Source of the DNA: Alphaproteobacteria bacterium
GTDB taxonomy: Bacteria; Myxococcota_A; UBA796; GCA-2862545
Assembly: GCA_020632925.1 (NCBI GenBank)
Contig: JACKER010000007.1
Span: 620,001-684,000, forward strand
Direction of reading: 5' to 3'
Length of the DNA stretch: 64,000 nucleotides
Shown: positions 50,855-60,103 of the stretch, piece after piece
Numbering within the stretch: the stretch's first letter is position 1
Layout of the letters: the number at the start of each line of letters is the position of its first letter
The notes under the pieces: model-generated
Seen by the model: the letters and a program-made list of their open reading frames with translations, nothing else
Told to the model about the DNA's origin: nothing
Database searches by the model: none
Translations under genes and position numbers: made by a program

Positions 50855-52256
50855 GCGCACGCTGACCTTCAACCGCATCATCGGACTGGGCGCCACCGGG
50901 ACGGTGTACCACGCCGAGCTGCGCGTCCCCCGTGGGTTCGCTCGGCAGTGCGCGGTGAAGGTCATGAAGGCGACCTCCCCCGACCAGGAACACTACAAGA
51001 CGCGCCTGCGGGACGAGGCCCGGCTCCTCGGCATGCTCCAGGACGAGCAGATCCTGGGCGTGTCCGAGCTCGTACGGATCGAGGGACGCGACTGCGTCGT
51101 GATGGAGTACGTCGAGGGCGTCGACCTCATGGACCTGATCCGCGAGCAGCGCGTGCCGCCGCGGGCATTGGCGGAGCTCGGCGCGGAGCTGGCGGGCACG
51201 ATGCACCGCGCGCACACGGCGATGCACCCGAACACGGGCGCGCCGCTCAAGGTGATCCACCGCGACGTCAAGCCGGCGAACGTGATGGTGACGAGCCGGG
51301 GCGGCGTGCGGCTGCTCGACTTCGGGATGGCGCGCGCCGCGTTCGCGAGCCGCGAGAGCCAGACGCAGGGCCTGGTGCTCGGCACCCTGAACTACTTCCC
51401 GCCCGAGATCCTCGCGGGGCGGGAGCCCACGCCCGCCGTGGACCTGTACGGCCTCGGCCTGACGATGTGGGAGTGCGCCACCGGCAAGGACTGGGGTTCA
51501 CCCCAGGTGCACCGCCACCGCTTCGAGCGCCGGGTCGAGCAGCGGATGGCAGAGGTCCACGAGTCGTACCGCCCGCTGATGGAGGTGCTGCGGAAGCTCC
51601 TGCAGTGGAACCCCGAGGATCGGCCCACGGGCGACATCGTCGAGCGCCAGCTGCTGGCGGCGGCGGACGAGTGCGCCGGGAGCAGCCTCCGCGTGTGGGC
51701 GCGGGAGGTCGTGCCCCCCATCCTCGCACGTCGGCAGGCGGAGGCCCGCAGCGACGAGATGGTCGGCCAGACCTTCACCGTGGAGACGGGCGGCGCCGGC
51801 CCGGTGGCGCTGCAACCCCTGCCCGCCGACCTGCAGGTCCAGCGCTCGGCGAGCAAGCTCGAGACCCACACGTACAACGATCTCGCGCCCCCCGCCGCGG
51901 TCCAACGCCGGCAGGAGCGAGACAACCGCCCGGCCTCCGAGGAGCCCATCTCGCCAGAGGTGGACACGGCACCACTGCCGGAGCTCGAGATCGAGAACAC
52001 CGGGCAGGTCGAGAACCCCGAGGCGTCCGCGCCGCGGCCAGAGCCGCACGGCGTGCCCACGCTCCTGATCGACACCTCCGCGCCCGAGTTCGCCCACCTG
52101 CGCGCGATGGCCGCCGCTCCGCCACCGCATCCGTCCGGCGGGCTGCCGAGCATGTGGACCTTCGTGCTCCTCGCGGTGCTCGCGGGGACCGTCGGCGCCG
52201 TGTTCGGCGTGGTGCTGCTCTTCGGCATGGTCGGCGTCTGGTTCGCCGTCCACTGA
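50853..52256 (+). CDS. Ser/Thr protein kinase with C-terminal membrane anchor
   Basis: This 467-residue protein is from ATG 50853. Its kinase domain shows GLGATGTVYHAELR, K36, HRDVKPAN (136-143) and DFG (156-158), so it should be active. APE is replaced by PPE (NYFPPEILAG). A linker of about 130 residues is rich in Glu, Pro and Ala. The C-terminus is a single hydrophobic helix (about 434-467), leaving the kinase domain in the cytoplasm. Unlike the other two transmembrane kinases it has no exported sensor. It is divergent from the M14 peptidase. Target unknown. Confidence 0.92.
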   Translation: MRTLTFNRIIGLGATGTVYHAELRVPRGFARQCAVKVMKATSPDQEHYKTRLRDEARLLGMLQDEQILGVSELVRIEGRDCVVMEYVEGVDLMDLIREQRVPPRALAELGAELAGTMHRAHTAMHPNTGAPLKVIHRDVKPANVMVTSRGGVRLLDFGMARAAFASRESQTQGLVLGTLNYFPPEILAGREPTPAVDLYGLGLTMWECATGKDWGSPQVHRHRFERRVEQRMAEVHESYRPLMEVLRKLLQWNPEDRPTGDIVERQLLAAADECAGSSLRVWAREVVPPILARRQAEARSDEMVGQTFTVETGGAGPVALQPLPADLQVQRSASKLETHTYNDLAPPAAVQRRQERDNRPASEEPISPEVDTAPLPELEIENTGQVENPEASAPRPEPHGVPTLLIDTSAPEFAHLRAMAAAPPPHPSGGLPSMWTFVLLAVLAGTVGAVFGVVLLFGMVGVWFAVH

Positions 52257-52259
52257 CGC

Positions 52260-52796
52260 TCACTCGTTGACGGGCGTCATCCAGACCGTGTTGGGCGTCA
52301 GCCCCAGCGAGGCCAGCGCCTTCTCGTAGCGCTCGCTCGGCGGGGTCTCGAACACGATCCGCTGATCGCAGTCCGTCCACAGCCAGCCGCCGAGCTCGAT
52401 CTCGCGGTCGAGCTGGCCCGGACCCCACCCGGCGTACCCCAGGCAGAGCATGACCGGGGCTCCCTCTCGCAGCAGTCGGTACAGCGCGTCCTGGCTGCGG
52501 GTGACCGCGAGGCCGCTCGGCAGGACCCACCCCTCGTCCTCCGCGATGACGCCGGCCGTCACCACGGTGCCCGAGCCCGACTCCATCGGACCACCCCACG
52601 CGACGGGCACGTCGGGCCGCTTCGAGAGCACGTCCTCCTCGGGCTGATCGAGCACGTCACCCAGCGAGTGGTGGAGGTGCTTGTTGACGACGACACCGAC
52701 CGCGCCTTCCTCGTCGTGATGCCAGACGAGGACCACGGTCTTCTCGAAGAAGGGGTCCCGCATCTGCGGGGAGGCGATCAGCAGGGTGGGCTGCAT
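52260..52796 (-). CDS. algH: YqgE/AlgH family protein (UPF0301)
   Basis: This 178-residue protein begins MQPTLLIASPQMRDPFFEKT. This and VVLVWHHDEEGAVGVVVNKH, then LCLGYAGWGPGQLDREIELGGWL and WMTPVNE-type end, are the family signature. AlgH in Pseudomonas affects alginate and other traits; the molecular role is unclear. It lies downstream of clpX on the same strand (33 bases), and the two may share a transcript. Start ATG 52796 is preferred over 52811 because of the family's usual N-terminus. Confidence 0.93.
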   Translation of the reverse strand: MQPTLLIASPQMRDPFFEKTVVLVWHHDEEGAVGVVVNKHLHHSLGDVLDQPEEDVLSKRPDVPVAWGGPMESGSGTVVTAGVIAEDEGWVLPSGLAVTRSQDALYRLLREGAPVMLCLGYAGWGPGQLDREIELGGWLWTDCDQRIVFETPPSERYEKALASLGLTPNTVWMTPVNE

Positions 52797-52829
52797 GGCC
52801 TCACCATACAACGGCCCGCCGAGCTGTCG

Positions 52830-54101
<1,272 letters not shown>

Positions 54102-54136
54102 GCCCTCTCCCGACTCCTGCTCGTGTCGCCGCCCTG

Positions 54137-54154
54137 GTGGTTCCGCATAACCAC
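54137..54154. promoter_or_regulatory. inverted repeat in the clpX/J-domain promoter region
   Basis: GTGGTT (54137-54142) and AACCAC (54149-54154) are six-base arms separated by six bases, in the 97-base divergent region. A stress-response operator would suit these two chaperone-type genes. The classic CIRCE element is absent. Confidence 0.35.
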
Positions 54155-54198
54155 GCTCGGCATCTGCGGGCCTCCCTTTCGCTGCTATTGTTCCGTCC

Positions 54199-55326
54199 AT
54201 GGCGGACGACCACTACGCGGTGCTCGGCGTACCGAACGACGCGACCACGAACGACATCAAGCGGGCCTTCCGGGAGATCGCCCGACGTTGCCACCCGGAC
54301 GTGGCCGGGGACGACCGGGAGGCGGAAGAGCGCTTCAAGCAGGCGCGCCTCGCCTACGAGACGTTGATGGATCCCGTGGCCCGCGCCCGGTACGACCGCC
54401 GCGCCCAGCGACGGGCCTCCGGGGGCGGTGCGCCCAAGCCCGGCGGCTCCTTCTTCGACGCCTTCTGGCAGGCCTCCGAGCGAGCGTCCCAGGCCAAGGA
54501 CCACCAGCAGCGCGGCGCCCGCCCCGGGACCGGTAGGCGAGACCCCGGCAACTCCGTCGGGCTGGATGATCTGTTCGACGACTTCGGCGACTTCGGGTTC
54601 GACGGTGGGCGCAACGCCTCCAAGCGCGGACCGGTGGAGACGGGCTCGGGCCCCACGCGCCACGCACCCCAGCAGGGCGAGGACGTGCACGTCGATCTCG
54701 AGGTGCCGATGGACGTCGCTCGCGCCGGCGGGTCGGTCACGGCGGTCTACTTCCGGATGCAGCGCGCCGACTCCTGGCGGCCGGGCGCGCCCGACCCGGG
54801 CCTCGTGCGCATCCAGGACATCGCGGACATCCGCATCATCCCCGGCACGCGCGACGGGATGGTGCTCCGCGAGCGAGGGCTGGGCAACTCTGGTCCCTAT
54901 GGCGGTCCCTACGGCGATCTGATCGCCACGGTGCGCATCGTCGGCGTGCGGACGGGTCCGCGCACCGCCACCTCCAGCGTCACGGACCGCGAGCCCACGT
55001 ACCGCGCGCCCGAGCCCCCACCCCCGTCGTCCGCGCCGGCCGGGAGCACCTCGGACGACGCCACCCTGGACATCACGCTCGTCGAGGCCCTGCTCGGCGG
55101 ACGGGTGGCCGTGGACACGCCCCAGGGCCGGATCCGCGCCACGATCCCACCGTGCACCTCGAGCGGTGTGCGCATGCGCCTCAAGGGCAAGGGACACGCC
55201 CAGGCGGACGGCACGATCGGCGACTGGTACGTCGTCACGCGCATCGTGGTGCCTCGTCAGCTCGACGACGAGTCCCGCAGGCTCATCGAGGAGTTCGCCC
55301 GGCTGAACCCCGTCGACCCGTCGTGA
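54199..55326 (+). CDS. J-domain (DnaJ-like/CbpA-like) co-chaperone, no zinc finger
   Basis: This 375-residue protein has a J domain at 1-68 with HPD in RRCHPDVAGDD. A Gly/Ser/Phe-rich spacer follows (about 75-150: GGSFFDAFWQA, FDDFGDFGFDGG). Two DnaJ C-terminal-type beta domains follow (DVHVDLEVPMDVARAGG; LDITLVEALLGGRVAVDTPQG, KGKGHAQADGTIGDWYVVTRI). No CxxCxGxG repeats, so it is a type B co-chaperone that stimulates DnaK. The middle has an insert with Pro-rich sequence. It lies divergent from clpX. Confidence 0.92.
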   Translation: MADDHYAVLGVPNDATTNDIKRAFREIARRCHPDVAGDDREAEERFKQARLAYETLMDPVARARYDRRAQRRASGGGAPKPGGSFFDAFWQASERASQAKDHQQRGARPGTGRRDPGNSVGLDDLFDDFGDFGFDGGRNASKRGPVETGSGPTRHAPQQGEDVHVDLEVPMDVARAGGSVTAVYFRMQRADSWRPGAPDPGLVRIQDIADIRIIPGTRDGMVLRERGLGNSGPYGGPYGDLIATVRIVGVRTGPRTATSSVTDREPTYRAPEPPPPSSAPAGSTSDDATLDITLVEALLGGRVAVDTPQGRIRATIPPCTSSGVRMRLKGKGHAQADGTIGDWYVVTRIVVPRQLDDESRRLIEEFARLNPVDPS

Positions 55327-56418
55327 TCAACCCGGCGCGGGGATCCAACGGGGGAGCCAGCAGGCCTTCGCGCACGACGTGAGCTGGACGGGGTCCGTAC
55401 CGCCCGCGGTCGCCATCCACAGCTGCGGGTTCCCGCTGCGCGACGAGCTGAACACCAGCCGCTCACCGTCGGGCGACCAGGACGGGTGCTCGTCGGGGCC
55501 AGGTCCGTCGAGGAGCGCGATCAGTCCGCCGTGGGCCGTGCGCAGCTCGAGCTGGATGTCCTTGGGGCCGGTCTGCACGACCACCGCCGCGATCCCACCC
55601 GGCGACCATGCGATGTCGAGGTCGGTGGCGTCCCCGTCGGCCGGGCGGAGGGGGTGCTCGGTGCCGTCGGTGTCCCGGATCCAGACCCGCGGTCGTCCGC
55701 TCCGGTACGAGATCCAGGACAGGCGACCGTCGGGCAGCCAGGCGGGGTGGACGTCGTCGTTCGGGTGATCGGTGAACCGGGTCTGGTCGCTGCCGTCGGC
55801 CGCCGCCACCCAGATCTCCGCGTTCCCGTCTCGGCTCGTGCCCATCGCCAGCCGCTGCCCGTCGAACGAGATCGCGGGCTCGAAGGTCCCGTTGGGCGCG
55901 TCGGTCACGCGGACGCCCTGCCCGCCTGCCACCGGGACGCGGAACAGGTCGCGGAAGCTGATGGCGTCGGACTCGAAGGTGATGGACGTGCCGTCGCGCG
56001 ACCACTCGGGGTTGCGGACCATCTGCGCGGCGGTGAGCGCCCGAGGAGGTGCGCTGCCGTCCAGCGTGGTGACCCACAGCGTCTCGACGTGGCCCCCCGG
56101 GCCGTCGGTCGCGCTCACGACGAGGCCGTGGCGTCCGCTCGGGTCGGCGTCGCCGGGGAACGAGGCACCCACGTCCTCGCCGAGCACCACGGGCGCCGGG
56201 GTGGCGAGCACGCCGTCCACGAACGGCGCCGCCACCGTCGCCGGTCCCCCTCCGTCCTCGGTGACCCAGAGCAGGGTCCCGGAGGGGGGCGCGGACGGCG
56301 GTGGCGGCGGGTGTACCTCGGGCGCCGGCAGCGGGGAGTTCCCGGCCCCGAGGTCGGGGGTGGGCTCGACGGGCGACGAGCCACACCCGGTGAGGAGGGA
56401 GGCGACGAGGGCGATCAG
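55327..56418 (-). CDS. TolB-like beta-propeller lipoprotein
   Basis: This protein of about 363 residues has signal plus lipobox LIALVASLLTGC, a Pro-rich linker, and then WD40-like TolB repeats of the PEWSRDGTSITFESD, PAISFDGQRLAMGTSRDG, PAWLPDGRLSWISYRSG and PSWSPDGERLVFSSSRSG kind. No ATG, GTG or TTG lies in the right place. CTG 56418 overlaps the stop of the upstream amidase (CTGA), and CTG 56424 is an alternative, so a rare CTG start is inferred. It is probably a periplasmic sensor or binding protein. Its stop abuts the J-domain gene. Confidence 0.82.
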   Translation of the reverse strand: MIALVASLLTGCGSSPVEPTPDLGAGNSPLPAPEVHPPPPPSAPPSGTLLWVTEDGGGPATVAAPFVDGVLATPAPVVLGEDVGASFPGDADPSGRHGLVVSATDGPGGHVETLWVTTLDGSAPPRALTAAQMVRNPEWSRDGTSITFESDAISFRDLFRVPVAGGQGVRVTDAPNGTFEPAISFDGQRLAMGTSRDGNAEIWVAAADGSDQTRFTDHPNDDVHPAWLPDGRLSWISYRSGRPRVWIRDTDGTEHPLRPADGDATDLDIAWSPGGIAAVVVQTGPKDIQLELRTAHGGLIALLDGPGPDEHPSWSPDGERLVFSSSRSGNPQLWMATAGGTDPVQLTSCAKACWLPRWIPAPG

Positions 56419-58049
56419 TTGCAGTTGCTGGACGGCGTGAGGCGGACGGCGTCGGCGACGGCCCAGCTGCCCGCGGTGGTCCACCGGGAGAGCAGGACCT
56501 TGTTCCAGCCCGAGCCGAAGCGCCAGGTGCCGAGGGTGTTCCACTTGCCACCGTTGATCTGCTGGTTGACGGAGGCGCGGCCGAGCTCGCGGTCGTTCCC
56601 GTCCTGGGCGATGAAGGTCACCGAGGAGGGGCGGTCGGAGGCGGAGGTCCACCACGCCTCGACCTTGTAGCACTGGCTGGAGGACTCGTTGAACTTGAAC
56701 ACGGCGGCGTCGGAGACGGACTCGGTCGGGGCGACCCAGTAGCCGGTGTTGTAGTAGCCGCGGACGTTCGTGCTCGACTTCCAGTTGTTCGAGACGCTGA
56801 TGTAGTACTTCGACTGGTTGTTCGCGGCGTTGTTGCTGTCGATCACGAACTGCGAGCCGGAGGTGCTGCCGCCCGACGAGCCGGAGCCGCCCGAGCCGCT
56901 GCCACCGGAGCCGCCCGAGCCGCTGCCGCCACCCGAGGAGCCGCTGTCGCCACAGGCGGACTTCACGCGGTTCAGGTAGTCGGTCCAGGGCCAGTTCGGG
57001 CCGGGGTCGGAGCGGTTCCAGGGCTGGAGCTGGCCGTGGCCGACGATGTGGTAGCTGTCGCGGATGACGCCGTTGCGCTGCGTGATGCCGCAGGTCAGCT
57101 CGGCCGAACGCTGGATGAGGCCGTTGCTCCAGGAGGACTGCGAACCGTAGCCCGCGTGCTCGATGCCCACCGACTGGTTGTTCATCGGCTGGCCGTTGCG
57201 GCTGCAGTCCTTGTTGCTGTTCAGCGAGCAGTCGTAGTTGGCGGAGATGTGCCAGGCCTTGTTGCTCTCGTCGACCAGGGCGCGGACCTCGCTGCCGCTG
57301 TCGTTGACGACGTAGTGGGCGGAGACGCCCGAGGCGCTGTTCGCCAGCCAGCTCCAGCACCCGCTGTAGCTGCCCTCGCAGGTGTGGATGATGACGTAGT
57401 TGACCGAGTAGCCGGAGCGGCTGCTGTAGTTCGGCGAGGGCGACCAGACCGCGCCGGAGTCACGGCCACGCTGCTGGTCGATGAGCGGCTCGGGCCAGGC
57501 CGGGACCACGTCCATCGGGGGCAGGGAGTAGCCCTCGGTCTCGATGCCGTTGCGGAGCGCGCCGTACACCTCGTGGTGGATGTACTCGGCGGTCGCCTCG
57601 TCGTCGGTGAGGTTCGCGAAGCGCGCCACCACGGGCGCCCACTCGCCGAGGTCGGAGTCGGCCGTCAGCCCGAGCTCCTCGCCGTAGAACCCGAGCAGCT
57701 CGGCGGCGGCGGCGATGTTCGCGGCGCGGTCGTTCTTCACGGTCTCCACGTCGATGCCGGAGAGGTCGGCCGCGAGCTGGAGCTGCTCGCCACGGAGGCC
57801 CATGAGGCCGAAGGCGGGGTCCTGGCCGTCGAACTCGGCCTCACCGACCACCATCTGGAAGTTGGTCTCGGCGCGGGCCAGCGCGTAGAGCACCTCGCCG
57901 GGCACGTTGGCGGAGCGCGCGGACTCGGAGAAGTCCGGCGGCATCGAGGCACCCGAGTCCACCGGGGTCTCGGACGGGGCGAGGTAGGTCGGCCCGCAAC
58001 CGATGACGGTGGAGGTGAGGACGAGGCCGATGGCGAGGCGAGTGATCAA
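56415..58049 (-). CDS. modular cell-wall hydrolase lipoprotein: lytic transglycosylase-like, amidase_2, golvesin-like
   Basis: This 544-residue protein starts with TTG 58049 behind GGAGAG. Lipobox is STVIGC. Residues 30-140 are SLT-like (VPGEVLYALARAETNFQM; LMGLRGEQLQL). The amidase_2 domain has VNYVIIHTCEGSYSG, SAHYVVNDSG and HIVGHGQLQPWNR, with zinc His residues visible. A Gly/Ser linker follows (next feature), then a C-terminal domain (FVIDSNNAANNQSKYYIS; RGYYNTGYWV; WNTLGTWRFGSGW). This resembles the golvesin C-terminal or xanthan-lyase-type binding domain. It probably cuts peptidoglycan. The following gene is coupled. Confidence 0.9.
   Translation of the reverse strand: MITRLAIGLVLTSTVIGCGPTYLAPSETPVDSGASMPPDFSESARSANVPGEVLYALARAETNFQMVVGEAEFDGQDPAFGLMGLRGEQLQLAADLSGIDVETVKNDRAANIAAAAELLGFYGEELGLTADSDLGEWAPVVARFANLTDDEATAEYIHHEVYGALRNGIETEGYSLPPMDVVPAWPEPLIDQQRGRDSGAVWSPSPNYSSRSGYSVNYVIIHTCEGSYSGCWSWLANSASGVSAHYVVNDSGSEVRALVDESNKAWHISANYDCSLNSNKDCSRNGQPMNNQSVGIEHAGYGSQSSWSNGLIQRSAELTCGITQRNGVIRDSYHIVGHGQLQPWNRSDPGPNWPWTDYLNRVKSACGDSGSSGGGSGSGGSGGSGSGGSGSSGGSTSGSQFVIDSNNAANNQSKYYISVSNNWKSSTNVRGYYNTGYWVAPTESVSDAAVFKFNESSSQCYKVEAWWTSASDRPSSVTFIAQDGNDRELGRASVNQQINGGKWNTLGTWRFGSGWNKVLLSRWTTAGSWAVADAVRLTPSSNCN
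56854..56949 (-). repeat. Gly-Ser linker repeat
   Basis: About 30 codons encode GSGG/GSSGG-type sequence between the amidase and the golvesin-like domain. It is a flexible connector typical of modular secreted hydrolases. The DNA is repetitive and can slip. Confidence 0.85.
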
Positions 58050-58151
58050 GGGTCTCTCCGCTGTGGATGCGCGCCGTTGTTGCACGTGGCGTGCCATTGC
58101 TGCGCGAGGTGAAAGGCTCGCGCTGCACCTTGCTATCCGGCGGCCGGTTGC

Positions 58152-58904
58152 ATGTGTAATGAGGAACAAATGTCGCAGGATCCTGTCCCACCTGGGATCC
58201 ACGTGCCCCAGATCCCGGAGCCGACCAGGAACCCGGCCGTGCCTGCTGGCCAGCAGGGTGGTGGGGTCGTTATGCGGGCCCCCGTGCGCGGGCTGATCTA
58301 CGACGCAGCGATCCTCGGGTTGACCACGAAGTGGTACGCCGAGGTGCTGGACCGCCTGCCGCGTGGGGCCCGGCTGCTCGACGTGGGGATCGGGACGGGT
58401 GGCGCGCTCGCGAACAACGCGGAGACCGTGGTCGCCAAGGATCTGCGCGTCGTCGGCGTCGACATCGACGAGGACTACGTGAAGCGCTCCCGCAAGCACA
58501 TGGAGCGCGCCGGGCTGCACGACCACGTCGAGGTGCGCCTCGAGTCCATCCTGGACCACGACGCCGGGCCGTACGACGCGGTCTACTTCTCGGCCTCGTT
58601 CATGCTGATGCCCGATCCGCCCGGCGTGCTGCGGCACGTGCAGCAGCTGTTGACCCCGCGCGGTCGCGTGTACTTCACGCAGACCTTCCAGGACAAGCGC
58701 TCGCCGGTCCTCGAGAAGGCCAAGCCGCTGCTCAAGGCGGTCACGACGATCGAGTTCGGACGAGTGACGTACGAAGAGGACTTCCGGAGCACCGTGGAGG
58801 CTGGCGGTTTGCGACTCATCGAGCTGTCGACGATGGAGACGGCCGGCGCCCGGTCGTACAGGTTGGCCGTGGGTGTGCCCGGGGCACGGGCGGTCTCCGC
58901 TTGA
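58152..58904 (+). CDS. SAM-dependent methyltransferase
   Basis: A protein of up to 250 residues. The SAM loop is LLDVGIGTGGALANNAETV, with acidic GVDIDEDYVKRS and a hydrophobic YFSASFMLMPDPPGVLRHVQQLL, then FTQTFQDKRS. This is a Rossmann class I methyltransferase; the substrate is not evident, though the topology recalls small-molecule or lipid methyltransferases. Starts at 58152, 58170 and 58272 are possible; the core begins near 58272. Its stop overlaps a TTG of the next gene. It is divergent from the amidase, with only about 100 bases between. Confidence 0.85.
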   Translation: MCNEEQMSQDPVPPGIHVPQIPEPTRNPAVPAGQQGGGVVMRAPVRGLIYDAAILGLTTKWYAEVLDRLPRGARLLDVGIGTGGALANNAETVVAKDLRVVGVDIDEDYVKRSRKHMERAGLHDHVEVRLESILDHDAGPYDAVYFSASFMLMPDPPGVLRHVQQLLTPRGRVYFTQTFQDKRSPVLEKAKPLLKAVTTIEFGRVTYEEDFRSTVEAGGLRLIELSTMETAGARSYRLAVGVPGARAVSA

Positions 58905-59380
58905 GGCCCGCCCTCGTCGCGGCACTCCTGGCCGCGTGCACCACCGAGACCACACCCGTGTCGGACTGCGAGGGGACGGGACCGGCGACGCTCTCCCTCG
59001 GCGAGGACACCACGACCTTCGTGCCGTTCGAGGACGGCGACGACGTGCCCATCGAGCTGTCCGGGCGGTACGGCATCTGGGTGGGCCTGTGGACCACCGG
59101 CGTGGACACGACGGACTCGGCCACGCTCTTCCTGCGGTACTCGTTGGACGACGACCCCGAGACCACGGACGCCGGCGCCTCGATCCAGCTCGAGTGCGTG
59201 GACGGCGGCCGCGGGGTGTACACGGTGTTCGCGCCCATGGCGGACGAGCTGCAGACGGCCGACGCCATCGCGACCGTCGACGGCTCCACCCTGCACCTGA
59301 CGGGCACGATCGCGGACGCCACCGGCGACACGGCGACGGCGGAGGTCGATCTGACGCTGTCCACCGCGAAGGTGCGGTAG
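58901..59380 (+). CDS. small lipoprotein, unknown function
   Basis: This 159-residue protein has a TTG start overlapping the methyltransferase stop (TTGA). Signal plus lipobox is LVAALLAAC. The mature part is acidic with alternating strands (VPIELSGRYGIWVGLWTTGV; STLHLTGTIADATGDTATAEV), suggesting a compact beta-sandwich with two internal Cys. No family recognised. It converges on the barrel-like gene at 59384, three bases away. Confidence 0.65.
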   Translation: MRPALVAALLAACTTETTPVSDCEGTGPATLSLGEDTTTFVPFEDGDDVPIELSGRYGIWVGLWTTGVDTTDSATLFLRYSLDDDPETTDAGASIQLECVDGGRGVYTVFAPMADELQTADAIATVDGSTLHLTGTIADATGDTATAEVDLTLSTAKVR

Positions 59381-59383
59381 CCG

Positions 59384-60103
59384 CTATCGCGCGACCTTCA
59401 CGGGGACGCGGAAGTGCAGCTTGAAAAAGCCCTGCCCGACGTGCCAGATGTCCTCGTCGAGCGGCCCCGCCTCGAACACGCCGCCACCCACCGTCTGCGG
59501 GATGTAGAGCTGGCTGCACCAGCCGAAGCTCACGAGGAAGCGGTCCGAGAACGGCAGCTCGATCTCGGCCTTCGGATCGAGCCCGGGCCTCAGGAAGTGT
59601 GTGGGCGACGGGATCTCGGTCGAGTGCAGGTACGCGTAGGTCAGGCGGACGCCCAGATCGAGCTCGAAGCGGAAGGGCTCGCTGATCAGCGGGATGCCGA
59701 TGGCGATGGGGCGGAAGGAGATGCCGTACATCCCCACCGTCGCGCCGCCGACCCCGGCGGGCGACAGGAAGATCGTGTGCGGGATCAGCGGGTGGCTGAT
59801 GCGGATCTCGTCCATCGACAGGGCCTGCTTGCGGTACTGGCTCGGGATCCGGTTCTTCAGCTTCACGAGGGTCTTGTGGTCGAGCACGGCCTCGGCCGAG
59901 AACTCGATGCCACCGAGGATGGGCTGCTCGCGGAAGACCGGGCCGGTCAGCAGGTGCGCCGCGGGTCCGACCCCGATGTCCACCGGGACCTCGACGGGAC
60001 CCTTCTTCTTGCCGGCACCCTTCTTCACCGGCGCGGGCCTGGCGGGTGCGGGGGCCGGCGCCGCCTCCGCCGTGCCGAGCAGCGCCAGCAGCGCGAGGAT
60101 CAT
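59384..60103 (-). CDS. exported outer-membrane-like protein
   Basis: This 239-residue protein has a signal MILALLALLGTAEA and then a Pro/Ala/Lys-rich linker. The body (from about 45) has alternating strands with aromatic residues (FRFELDLGVRLTYAYLHS, KAEIELPFSDRFLVSFGW, FFKLHFRVPVKVAR) and ends in a strand, as in outer-membrane barrels. It starts with ATG overlapping the stop of the primase-helicase-like gene, so both lie in one transcript, an odd combination. No family found. Confidence 0.68.
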   Translation of the reverse strand: MILALLALLGTAEAAPAPAPARPAPVKKGAGKKKGPVEVPVDIGVGPAAHLLTGPVFREQPILGGIEFSAEAVLDHKTLVKLKNRIPSQYRKQALSMDEIRISHPLIPHTIFLSPAGVGGATVGMYGISFRPIAIGIPLISEPFRFELDLGVRLTYAYLHSTEIPSPTHFLRPGLDPKAEIELPFSDRFLVSFGWCSQLYIPQTVGGGVFEAGPLDEDIWHVGQGFFKLHFRVPVKVAR

